Assembly: GCF_007990545.2 (NCBI RefSeq) | Contig: NZ_AP019829.2 | Span: forward strand, 1 to 64,000 | DNA length: 64,000 nt | Direction of reading: 5' to 3' | DNA from: Leptotrichia wadei | GTDB lineage: Bacteria > Fusobacteriota > Fusobacteriia > Fusobacteriales > Leptotrichiaceae | In this document: positions 36,194-43,687 of the stretch, in pieces | How the letters are laid out: each line of letters begins with the position of its first letter | Position numbering within the stretch: position 1 is the stretch's first letter | The notes under the pieces: model-generated | What the model was told of the DNA's origin: nothing | Databases searched by the model: none | Seen by the model: the letters and a program-made list of their open reading frames with translations, nothing else | Program-made: the position numbers and the translations under genes

Positions 36194-37783
36194 ATGAAAA
36201 AGATAATAATTTTATTGGCAATGTTAATTTTTGCCATTTCTTGTGGAAAAAATGGTGGAAGTGGAAAAACATTTACATTGAACCTAATAGATGAGCCAAA
36301 ATCTATTGATCCGCAAATATCGACGGATGTTAATGGTGGAACTGTTGATGACCTTGTAACGGAAGGATTGACCAGAAAAGGTAAAAATGGAACATTTGTG
36401 CCAGGACTTGCAAAAAGCTGGGATAAATCTGCCGATGGGTTAAAATGGACATTTCATCTAAGAGATGGAATAAAATGGAGCAATGGAGATCCAATTACAG
36501 CACAAGACTTTAAAAATGGATGGTTACGTGCGTTAAATCCTCAAACTGCTTCACAGTATTCGTATATGCTTTATCCAATAAAAAATGCTGAAAAATATAA
36601 TAAAAAGGCAGTTTCAGCTGAAAAAGTCGGAATAAAAGTTATTAATGACAAAACTTTGGAAGTGGAATTGGAAGCTCCTGTTCCATATTTTGACAGTTTA
36701 GTTGCATTTAAGACATATATGCCATTAAATCAGAAATTCTTTGACAAAACAGGTGACAGCTATTTTACTGAAGCTAATAAAACTTTGTCTTCTGGAGCAT
36801 ACACAATGGAAAAATGGACACATGGTTCAGAAATAGTATTTAAGAAAAATCCTAATTATTGGGATGCTGCTAATGTGAAAGTTGAAAATATTGTTTATAA
36901 AATAATTCCTGATAATAATTCTTCATTAAATGCATTTAACAATAAGGAAGTTGATGTAACTTCAATTACAGCTGAACAAGCAAAAGGATTTAAAGACAAT
37001 CCTAAAATGATTTCAAAAAATGATGGTTCAGTATGGTATTTGCTATTTAACTTTAATAATAAGACTTTAGCAAACTTGAAGGTAAGAAAAGCTCTTCTTA
37101 TGGCAATCGACAGAGAAGGATTGGTAAACAATGTATTAAATGGATATGGAACAGCTGCAAAAACTCTTGTACCAAAAGGAATCGGAATAAAGGGATTAGA
37201 TAATAAAGACTTTACAGAAGGTGTTTCTACTTCAACATTAGGATATAATCCTGTAGAAGCAAAAAAATTGCTTGCGGAAGGATTAAAGGAAGTGGGAGAA
37301 ACTAATTTTCCTAAGATGTCAATGCTGCTTAATGAAAGTGGAAATAATAAGGTTATTGCAGAATATATTCAAGAACAATTGAGAAAAAATTTAAATATTG
37401 ACTTGGATTTGGAACCTATGACTGCTCAAGAAAGATGGTCAAGAATGAGTCAAAAGAACTTTGATATAGTATTTGCTGGATGGTCTGGAGATTATCCTGA
37501 TGCAATTACATATCTTGATTTATTTGAATCATCAGGTGGAAATAACAATGGTTCATACAGCAATCCTCAATATGATGCATTAGTTAAAACTGTAAAAGGT
37601 ACAGATGACCAAAAAGTAAGAATGGATGCACTTGTAAAACTTGAAGGAATAATCGCACAAGATTTACCAGTAGGTGTACTTTTCCACAGGGAAAAACAAT
37701 ACTTAGTTGATAAACGTGTAAAAGGACTTGAATTTACACCAATTGGTGGAGAATATTATTTTGGAAACTTGTCATTAAAATAG
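36194..37783 (+). CDS. oppA: Peptide-binding lipoprotein OppA-like, paralogue 3
   Basis: A 529-residue family-5 binding protein with lipobox FAISC at residues 13-17. Shared blocks with paralogue 4 (WTFHLRDG.KWSNGDP, FKKNPNYWDA, NAFNNKEVDVT, IAEYIQEQLRKNLN) show that these two are the closest pair. ATG 36194 follows AGAGGAAGGGAAG. It starts 35 bp after paralogue 2. A hairpin at 37855 separates it from paralogue 4. Confidence 0.93.
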   Translation: MKKIIILLAMLIFAISCGKNGGSGKTFTLNLIDEPKSIDPQISTDVNGGTVDDLVTEGLTRKGKNGTFVPGLAKSWDKSADGLKWTFHLRDGIKWSNGDPITAQDFKNGWLRALNPQTASQYSYMLYPIKNAEKYNKKAVSAEKVGIKVINDKTLEVELEAPVPYFDSLVAFKTYMPLNQKFFDKTGDSYFTEANKTLSSGAYTMEKWTHGSEIVFKKNPNYWDAANVKVENIVYKIIPDNNSSLNAFNNKEVDVTSITAEQAKGFKDNPKMISKNDGSVWYLLFNFNNKTLANLKVRKALLMAIDREGLVNNVLNGYGTAAKTLVPKGIGIKGLDNKDFTEGVSTSTLGYNPVEAKKLLAEGLKEVGETNFPKMSMLLNESGNNKVIAEYIQEQLRKNLNIDLDLEPMTAQERWSRMSQKNFDIVFAGWSGDYPDAITYLDLFESSGGNNNGSYSNPQYDALVKTVKGTDDQKVRMDALVKLEGIIAQDLPVGVLFHREKQYLVDKRVKGLEFTPIGGEYYFGNLSLK

Positions 37784-37854
37784 TGATTTGAAATCTTTAA
37801 ATAAATTCTTTAATTAACAAAAAAATTGTAAAAATAAAAAGTTTAGAGAAGTAG

Positions 37855-37875
37855 CAAGGGATTTTTAATCCCTTG
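37855..37875. other. Hairpin CAAGGGATT/AATCCCTTG
   Basis: A perfect 9-bp stem with a TTT loop between paralogues 3 and 4. No T-run follows on either strand, so it is not a standard terminator; it may stabilise mRNA ends or dampen read-through inside the operon. Confidence 0.55.
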
Positions 37876-37963
37876 TGAAAAAAATAAAATTATTAAAAAT
37901 AATGATTTAAAAAATTTTTGCAAATAGTTATTCTTTAATTTGAAATAAGGAGGAAATAAATTA

Positions 37964-39547
37964 ATGAAAAAAATATTTCTAATATTGACATTGCTGGTAT
38001 TTGCACTTTCGTGTGGAAAAAAAAGTGGAAGAGGGAGTACATTCACTTTAAATATAGTTACAGAGCCATCGTCAATTGATCCGCAAATAACTACAGATAT
38101 TCCTGGAGGAACTGTTGATGAATTGATTTTGGAAGGGCTTTTAAGAAAAGACAAAACTGGAAAATCTGTAGCTGGAATTGCTCAAAAATGGGAAAAATCA
38201 AAAGATGGGCTTGTGTGGACATTTCATTTAAGAGATGGAGTTAAATGGAGCAATGGTGACCCTGTAACTGCAAATGACTTCAAAGCAGGATGGATTCGTG
38301 GATTGAATCCTGATACAGCAGGAAGCAATGCAAGCATGTTATTTGTAATAAAAAATGGAGAAAAATATAATGCTAAAAAAGTTTCAGAAAATGAAGTTGG
38401 AATAAAAGTTATTGATGATAAAACTTTACAAGTAACTTTGGAATCGCCTATTCCGTACTTTGATGATTTAGTCACATTTAAATCATTCATGCCATTAAAT
38501 CAAAAGTTCTATAACAAAGCAAAGGACAAATACTTTACAGAAGCTGAATATACAATTTCAAATGGTCCTTACACTTTGGAAAAATGGACTCATGACTCAG
38601 AATTAAAATTTAAGAAAAATCCTAATTACTGGGATGCAGGCAATGTAAAAACTGATAATGTTGAATTAAAAATAATTGCAACTGATTCAGCTGTTAATGC
38701 CTTTAAGAATAAGGAAGTTGATGTAACAGCGGTAACTTTCGAGCAAGCTAAGGAATTTGCAGGAAAACCAGAACTTGTAAAAGCAAATGATGGTGGAATC
38801 TATTATTTATTGTTTAATACAAAAGAAAATGTATTTAAAAATGCAAAAGTAAGACGTGCGATAACTATGGCAATAAATAAGGAAGAACTTGTAAATAAAG
38901 TGCTGGAAGGATCTGAAAAATTAACTAAGACATTTACTCCGTCTGGAATTGGATTAAACGGAGTTTCAAAAGATTTTCCAGCAGAAGTAGCAACTGACCA
39001 GCCTAAATTTAACGTGGCAGAAGCTAAAAAATTGCTTGCAGAAGGACTTAAGGAAGAAGGGCTATCAGAACTTCCAAGATTTGAAATTTTATTTAACGAC
39101 ACAGGAAGCAGAAAAGCTATTGCAGAATATATTCAAGAAAGTTTGAGAAATAACTTGGGTGCAAATGTTGAATTAGATATGGTAAGCGGTAAGGAACGTA
39201 TTGAAAGAACTAAGAAGAGAGATTACCAAATCTCACTACAAAACTGGACTGGAGATTTCCTAGATCCAATTACATATTTAGATCTATTTGACAGTACAAA
39301 TGCAAACAACCGTGGAGATTTCAAAAACGTAAAATATGACGAATTGACTAAAACTGTAAAAAGTTCTGCTGATCCAAAAGTAAGAGTTCCAGCAATGATT
39401 GAAATGGAAAAACTTATTTCAGAAGAACAACCAGTTACAATCTTATTCCAAAAACAAAAACTTTATTTAGTAAATCCAAAAGTTAAAAATTTGGGATTTG
39501 TGTCAATTGGTGGAGAATTCTTTATTAGAGATGTTGTAATGAACTAG
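37964..39547 (+). CDS. oppA: Peptide-binding lipoprotein OppA-like, paralogue 4
   Basis: A 527-residue family-5 binding protein, with signal FLILTLLVFALSCGK and lipobox ALSC. EPSSIDPQI, WTFHLRDGVKWSNGDPVTANDF and VRRAITMAINKEELV mark the family. It is last of the four tandem copies, 180 bp after paralogue 3, with its own TAAGGAGGAAAT ribosome site. The gap and hairpin before it suggest it may be expressed at a different level. Confidence 0.93.
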   Translation: MKKIFLILTLLVFALSCGKKSGRGSTFTLNIVTEPSSIDPQITTDIPGGTVDELILEGLLRKDKTGKSVAGIAQKWEKSKDGLVWTFHLRDGVKWSNGDPVTANDFKAGWIRGLNPDTAGSNASMLFVIKNGEKYNAKKVSENEVGIKVIDDKTLQVTLESPIPYFDDLVTFKSFMPLNQKFYNKAKDKYFTEAEYTISNGPYTLEKWTHDSELKFKKNPNYWDAGNVKTDNVELKIIATDSAVNAFKNKEVDVTAVTFEQAKEFAGKPELVKANDGGIYYLLFNTKENVFKNAKVRRAITMAINKEELVNKVLEGSEKLTKTFTPSGIGLNGVSKDFPAEVATDQPKFNVAEAKKLLAEGLKEEGLSELPRFEILFNDTGSRKAIAEYIQESLRNNLGANVELDMVSGKERIERTKKRDYQISLQNWTGDFLDPITYLDLFDSTNANNRGDFKNVKYDELTKTVKSSADPKVRVPAMIEMEKLISEEQPVTILFQKQKLYLVNPKVKNLGFVSIGGEFFIRDVVMN

Positions 39548-39588
39548 TTTTAACTAAAACAAAAATTTAAGAATAATACTTTATATTC

Positions 39589-39675
39589 CCCCATTTAAAT
39601 AGCAGATTTTTTTACAAGGGGTCATGACCCTTTGCCAGTAAATAAACAAATATAATTTCTGTTTTTTAAATGGGG
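39589..39675. repeat. IS630-derived miniature repeat
   Basis: CCCCATTTAAA (39589-39599) and TTTAAATGGGG (39665-39675) are perfect 11-bp inverted ends. The left end shares TTTAAATAGCAGA with the IS630 left end at 48412, and the right reads on into GGGGTTTAATATT, close to the IS630 end GGGGTTTAGTAT. A hairpin, CAAGGGGTCATGACCCTTTG (39615-39634), fills the middle. It is a plausible non-autonomous partner of the IS630 element. Confidence 0.6.
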
Positions 39676-39720
39676 TTTAATATTGTTAAACTAAAAAAAT
39701 AAAAAAGGAAATATAATTTT

Positions 39721-40284
39721 ATGAAAAATAAATTTGTCCTGCTGGACAGAGATGGTGTTATAAATGTGGAAAAATCGTATTTGCATAAAATTGAAGACTT
39801 TGAATATGAAAAAAATGTAGTGGAAGGACTTTTAAAATTGCGGGATTTGGGATATAGATTTGCGATTATAACGAATCAGGCAGGAATTGCGAGAGGATAT
39901 TACACAGAAGAGGATTATTTAAGATTACAGAGTTTTATTGAAGATGATTTATTTAAAAAAGGAATAAAAATTGAAAAGTCTTACTTTTGTCCACATCACC
40001 CAAATGTTAGCGGGAAATATGGAATAGAATGTAATTGTCGGAAGCCAAATACAGGGAATTTTGAGCTGGCGATAAAGGAGTTTGATATTGATGTTAAAAA
40101 TTCTTTTATGATTGGGGATAAGATAACTGATTTGATTCCTGCGGAGAAATTGGGGATTATGCCTGTTTTGGTAAAAACTGGATATGGTTTGAAGAGTTTG
40201 GAAGAACTTGGAGGAACAGGATTAGATCCGATGGTTGTGGACGATATTCTAGATTTTGCAGACAATATCGAAAAATATAAATAA
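39721..40284 (+). CDS. gmhB: D-glycero-D-manno-heptose 1,7-bisphosphate phosphatase GmhB
   Basis: A 187-residue HAD-superfamily phosphatase that removes the 7-phosphate from heptose bisphosphate in the ADP-heptose route to the LPS inner core. Motif I is LLDRDGVINVE (7-17), motif II the TNQAGIARGYY region (about 52-62), the zinc-binding loop has CPHHP and ECNCRKP, and motif III/IV is FMIGDKITDL. Length fits. The divergently placed LPS-kinase-like gene downstream supports a lipopolysaccharide role. ATG 39721 follows AAAAAAGGAAATA. The call could also cover histidinol-phosphatase relatives, but the zinc loop favours GmhB. Confidence 0.9.
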   Translation: MKNKFVLLDRDGVINVEKSYLHKIEDFEYEKNVVEGLLKLRDLGYRFAIITNQAGIARGYYTEEDYLRLQSFIEDDLFKKGIKIEKSYFCPHHPNVSGKYGIECNCRKPNTGNFELAIKEFDIDVKNSFMIGDKITDLIPAEKLGIMPVLVKTGYGLKSLEELGGTGLDPMVVDDILDFADNIEKYK

Positions 40285-40302
40285 AAAATAATATATACTC
40301 GA

Positions 40303-40403
40303 ACCCGTTTAAAATAGAATTGCTAAAAATTATATAAATCTAGGGTTTGAGTAAAATAGTCATAATTTTTGAGTTCAGTTTTAAAGCAGTTTTACTATAA
40401 ATT
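40303..40403. repeat. IS630-like miniature repeat, copy
   Basis: Left end ATACTCGAACCCGTTTAAAATAG and right end AGTTCAGTTTTAAAGC with GTTTTACTATA form imperfect inverted repeats that resemble the IS630 termini. The right 60 bp (40336-40403) aligns with 11563-11625, and GTTCAGTTTTAAA with GTTTTACTATA recurs, reversed, at 55398-55432. Confidence 0.5.
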
Positions 40404-40440
40404 TACGTTTGAATAATAGACTTAACGTGAAATTTTTTGG

Positions 40441-40466
40441 CAAGGGGTTAAAGCCCCTTGTTTTTT
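40441..40466 (+). terminator. Rho-independent terminator
   Basis: CAAGGGGTTAAAGCCCCTTG (40441-40460) gives an 8-bp stem with a 4-base loop and is followed by six Ts. It lies 157 bp after gmhB and directly faces the end of the minus-strand kinase gene. Confidence 0.75.
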
Positions 40467-41136
40467 ATCTGTTTAAAATCTTTTCAGTTTTTCTTATATC
40501 TTTTTCCCTTGAAACAACATGATATATTTTTTTTATTTCTTCTAACTTATCAATGATTCTTTTATTTTCTTCTCTGGAAAAATTTTTTACTGATAGAAAA
40601 AATTTCATAGAGCCTTCAAAACTTCTGATGGACTTTGTTAAATAAAGCCGTTTTCTAAAAAAAGGAGGCTTTCTGACAATATCATCAAAGTCAATAAATG
40701 CAATCTTCCCGCTATTTTTGTCTATAAAAAAGTTTCCCAAACTAAAGTCCATGTGATAGTATCCCTTTTCAAAAAAATTTTTTTCAAATTTATACCATAA
40801 GTCAATTGTCTTATATGTAAGCTCAAAATCATCCTTTCCCACAAGATAATCATAATAGGATATAAAATTTCCATTAAATGTTTTATTTATATTTTCCAAG
40901 ACAGTTTCTATCTTTATATGAAGCGGCATATATTTTATAACTTTATACTTCGTTATGTTCATAAAGTTCAGTTCTGGAAAATCCCTTTCCAAATATTTTG
41001 AAACCTTTAAGGAATTTTTCCCCTTTTCTCTTGTAAATCCAAAAAAAATCTTCAAAGCTTTTTTATTTTTATACTCATAAGTTTTATAAAAATAATTTTT
41101 TTCATTATCTGTATTTAAATTTTTACTTTCTTGCAT
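40465..41136 (-). CDS. LPS core kinase-like protein (WaaY/RfaY-like)
   Basis: A 223-residue kinase-fold protein of the LPS heptose kinase type. The catalytic loop reads YYHMDFSLGNFFID (about 141-154), giving H-x-D-x4-N, and the metal-binding loop is IAFIDFDDI (about 160-168). The N-lobe segment ENKKALKIFFGFTREKGKNSLKVSKYL is consistent with nucleotide binding. It would phosphorylate a heptose of the inner core. Encoded opposite to gmhB and end to end with it, which supports an LPS link. It is related to, but shorter than, the gene at 8714-9628. Confidence 0.65.
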   Translation of the reverse strand: MQESKNLNTDNEKNYFYKTYEYKNKKALKIFFGFTREKGKNSLKVSKYLERDFPELNFMNITKYKVIKYMPLHIKIETVLENINKTFNGNFISYYDYLVGKDDFELTYKTIDLWYKFEKNFFEKGYYHMDFSLGNFFIDKNSGKIAFIDFDDIVRKPPFFRKRLYLTKSIRSFEGSMKFFLSVKNFSREENKRIIDKLEEIKKIYHVVSREKDIRKTEKILNR

Positions 41137-41458
41137 TTTATTATTTTTCCTTTTGATTTATTTTCTTTATTAATTTTAGCATATCCCATTTTTTATTTCA
41201 ATCGCAGCATATCAAATTTTTTTTTAGAAATAAATAAAGCAAAATAATTAATTTGAAATTAGGTATTTTTGTTGCATTAGTACAAGGAATAATATTTTTT
41301 TGTAGAATATTTTTTATTTTGGTTTGTAAGATGGGTTAATTATTTAATTTTATTATACAATTTATCTAATAAAAAAAAGAGAAATAACAGAACTTCAAAA
41401 GTTTGTTGAAAAATATAAAAAATAATTTTTGTAATTATTGAAAACATAAATATTTTAG

Positions 41459-41494
41459 AATACCTGATTAAAGGGTATTATTTTTTTCTTTTTT
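41459..41494 (+). terminator. Terminator-like hairpin in the pheS leader gap
   Basis: AATACC (41459-41464) pairs with GGTATT (41474-41479), followed by seven Ts, a C and six Ts. It precedes the candidate pheS promoter, so it ends an upstream transcript rather than attenuating pheS. About 40 bases upstream, a plus-strand frame ends in EITELQKFVEKYKK then stop, possibly the tail of a lost gene. No other gene is seen in 41137-41605. Confidence 0.5.
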
Positions 41495-41512
41495 AGAAAT
41501 GAAATAAAAAAT

Positions 41513-41542
41513 TTGAACTTTTTTATATATTTAAAGTATGAT
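41513..41542 (+). promoter_or_regulatory. Candidate pheS promoter
   Basis: TTGAAC (41513-41518) and TATGAT (41537-41542) with an 18-bp spacer; the overlapping ATATAAT at 41541 is an alternative -10. It lies 64 bp before pheS. No T-box antiterminator sequence was seen. Confidence 0.45.
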
Positions 41543-41605
41543 ATAATTAAAACATAAATTTTTATGGGAAAAAATATTGAGATAGTAAAATAAATAGGAG
41601 GAAAA

Positions 41606-42625
41606 ATGTTAGAAAAATTAGCACACTTGAGAAAAGAAGTGTTAGAAAAACTTGATAAAGTTGGAAATCTTGAGGAATTGAATGAATTGAGGGTAAAAAT
41701 CCTAGGGAAAAAAGGGGAATTTACGGCGATAATGAAGGAAATGGGAAATATCGCTGCTGAGAAAAGAGCTGAGTTTGGAAAAACTACGAATGAAATAAAA
41801 AATGTGTTGTTGGCGAAATTTGATGAAACTACAACTGGCTTGAAGGAAATTGCTAAACAGGAAAGATTGAAAAATGAAACAATAGATGTGACTTTGCCGG
41901 GAAGAAAAGCTAATGTTGGATCGCTTCATCCACTTACTAAAACAGTTATGGAAATTAAAGATATTGTTTCTTCTATGGGATTTGACATTGTTGATGGACC
42001 TGAAGTTGAGTATGTAAAATATAATTTTGATGCATTAAATATTCCGAAAACACATCCATCGAGGGAAATTACTGATACATTCTATATTAAAGAAAATGAA
42101 GTTGTATTGAGAACGCAAACTTCTGGAATGCAAATTAGATACATGGAAGACAGAAAACCACCATTTAGAATGATTTCGATTGGAAAAGTTTACCGTCCAG
42201 ATTACGATGTATCACATACACCAATGTTTCACCAAATGGAAGGACTTATGGTTGGAGAAAATGTTTCTTTTGCTAATTTTAAAGCGATTTTGGAAAATAT
42301 TGTAAAGAAAATATTTGGAGAAGACAGAAGAGTAAGATTTAGACCACATTTTTTCCCATTTACAGAACCTTCTGCAGAAATGGACGTAGAATGTGGAGTT
42401 TGTAAAGGTGAAGGATGTAGAGTTTGTAAAGGGACAGGATGGCTTGAAATTCTTGGAAGTGGAATGGTAAATCCAAAAGTGCTTTCAGGTGTTGGAATTG
42501 ACCCACAAAAATATCAAGGATTTGCATTTGGATTGGGACTTGAAAGAATTACGATGTTAAAATATGGAATTGATGACTTGAGAGCATTTTTTGAAAATGA
42601 TGAGAGATTTTTGGATCAGTTCTAA
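41606..42625 (+). CDS. pheS: Phenylalanine--tRNA ligase alpha subunit
   Basis: The catalytic subunit of the class II alpha2-beta2 enzyme that charges tRNA-Phe. It has an N-terminal coiled coil (about 1-85), motif 1 near LHPLTKTVMEIKDIV, motif 2 in FRMISIGKVYRPDYDVSHTPMFHQMEG (about 191-217), and motif 3 in FAFGLGLERITMLKYGI (about 311-327). A CxxCxGEGCRVC cysteine cluster near 267-278 is common in this subfamily. At 339 residues it has the usual length. ATG 41606 follows ATAGGAGGAAAA. A DUF1963 gene separates it from pheT, which is unusual. Confidence 0.98.
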   Translation: MLEKLAHLRKEVLEKLDKVGNLEELNELRVKILGKKGEFTAIMKEMGNIAAEKRAEFGKTTNEIKNVLLAKFDETTTGLKEIAKQERLKNETIDVTLPGRKANVGSLHPLTKTVMEIKDIVSSMGFDIVDGPEVEYVKYNFDALNIPKTHPSREITDTFYIKENEVVLRTQTSGMQIRYMEDRKPPFRMISIGKVYRPDYDVSHTPMFHQMEGLMVGENVSFANFKAILENIVKKIFGEDRRVRFRPHFFPFTEPSAEMDVECGVCKGEGCRVCKGTGWLEILGSGMVNPKVLSGVGIDPQKYQGFAFGLGLERITMLKYGIDDLRAFFENDERFLDQF

Positions 42626-42711
42626 TAATTTATAATAGTATTTTTAGCTAAAATTTTTGATGGAAAATTTATTTGAATGTAGAATAGAAAAAATCAATTG
42701 GAGTGTTAAAA

Positions 42712-43575
42712 ATGGATGATAAAGAAATCAAAATTGATGATGAGTATGTGCAAAAATTTTACGAAGAAATTCGTGAAGATTATGAAAAAAAATCACCAAC
42801 GAAAACTTTTGCAAAAATAAAACTGGTAGAAGATAAGTTGAAAATAACAGACAGTAAAATTGTGGGATTGCCGTATCTTCCAAAAGGAGCAGAATTTCCA
42901 AAAGCACCTAATGGTGAAGAAATGCTGATGATTGCACAGATTAATTGCGAGGATTTGAAGGGACTAAAGGATTTTCCACAAAAGGGAATTTTACAGTTTT
43001 TTGTATTTGATGACGATGATGCTATGTTTGGACTTGACTTTGATAGTCCGACAGTTCAAGATACTTTTCGTGTGATTTATTACGATAAGATTGAAGAATT
43101 TTATGATGAAAAAGAGCTTGAAAACATTTATAAACCGCATAATTATGAGGAAAGTTTTCTTACAAACAATAATGAAAGCTATAAAATAGAGTTTGAGCTA
43201 CGAACAGAGAAGGAAAGATTTGAAGAGGCGATTTATAACGTGTTTGATAAGCTTTGTAAGGAGAAAAAGTTGGAGAAACATCAAGAAGATTGGCTTTATC
43301 GTAAAATATTGAATATTGAAATGGAATATTCAGAAGAACCTCATTCACAATGTGATGGATTTGCATTTTTTACACAAAGTGATCCGAGAGAATTTGAAGA
43401 AAAATATAAAAAATATGATACAGTACTATTTCAATTGGACAGTGAATATGATGAAAATACGAAAAAATGGAAAGTTTGCATTGGAGATGCTGGAGTATTA
43501 AATTTTTTCATAAACCGTGAAAAGTTGAAAAAAAAAGACTTTACAGAAATTCTCTACAATTGGGATTGTTATTAA
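42712..43575 (+). CDS. DUF1963 (YwqG-like) protein
   Basis: A 287-residue soluble protein of the DUF1963/YwqG family. Recognisable parts are GLPYLPKGAEFPKAPNGEEMLMIAQINCED (about 50-80), ILQFFVFDDDDAMFG, a QCDGFAFFTQSDPRE block and the C-terminal GDAGVLNFFINREKL and LYNWDCY. The family has a Bacillus structure but no established role. Start ATG 42712 is chosen over GTG 42703 because GGAG lies at 42700-42703. It has inserted between pheS and pheT and may be cotranscribed with both. Followed by two facing DnaA boxes. Confidence 0.85.
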   Translation: MDDKEIKIDDEYVQKFYEEIREDYEKKSPTKTFAKIKLVEDKLKITDSKIVGLPYLPKGAEFPKAPNGEEMLMIAQINCEDLKGLKDFPQKGILQFFVFDDDDAMFGLDFDSPTVQDTFRVIYYDKIEEFYDEKELENIYKPHNYEESFLTNNNESYKIEFELRTEKERFEEAIYNVFDKLCKEKKLEKHQEDWLYRKILNIEMEYSEEPHSQCDGFAFFTQSDPREFEEKYKKYDTVLFQLDSEYDENTKKWKVCIGDAGVLNFFINREKLKKKDFTEILYNWDCY

Positions 43576-43585
43576 ATAAAAAAAG

Positions 43586-43607
43586 TTATCCACATTATTG
43601 TGGAAAA
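43586..43607. promoter_or_regulatory. Facing DnaA-box pair in the pheS-pheT region
   Basis: TTATCCACA (43586-43594) and TGTGGAAAA (43599-43607) face each other across four bases. Both are exact matches to the box forms used at the origin. The pair could also fold as a one-mismatch hairpin after the DUF1963 gene, but a T-run is missing. A DnaA binding site away from oriC is plausible. Confidence 0.55.
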
Positions 43608-43646
43608 AACATAATTTATAAATTAAAGAAAGGAGAGTGTGATAAT

Positions 43647-43667
43647 CTATAAATTGAGAATTTATAG
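43647..43667. other. Perfect 9-bp palindrome in the pheT leader
   Basis: CTATAAATT and AATTTATAG flank GAG. It lies between a strong AAGGAGAG (43629) and the pheT ATG at 43688. It could be an RNA hairpin or an operator. Confidence 0.5.
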
Positions 43668-43687
43668 GTTTGTCATACAAAAATAGA

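Noticed and set aside
32918-39547. Four binding-protein genes as an assembly artefact
   Set aside because: The copies differ clearly in sequence and intergenic spacing, so they are real paralogues.
39615-39634. CAAGGGG-type hairpins at 37855, 39615 and 40441 as further copies of the two-hairpin element
   Set aside because: They have a similar first stem but lack the linker, the long second stem and the ACTCG...CTCA apex.
41459-41494. Attenuator or T-box controlling pheS
   Set aside because: The best promoter lies after the hairpin and no T-box or Phe-rich leader peptide was seen.
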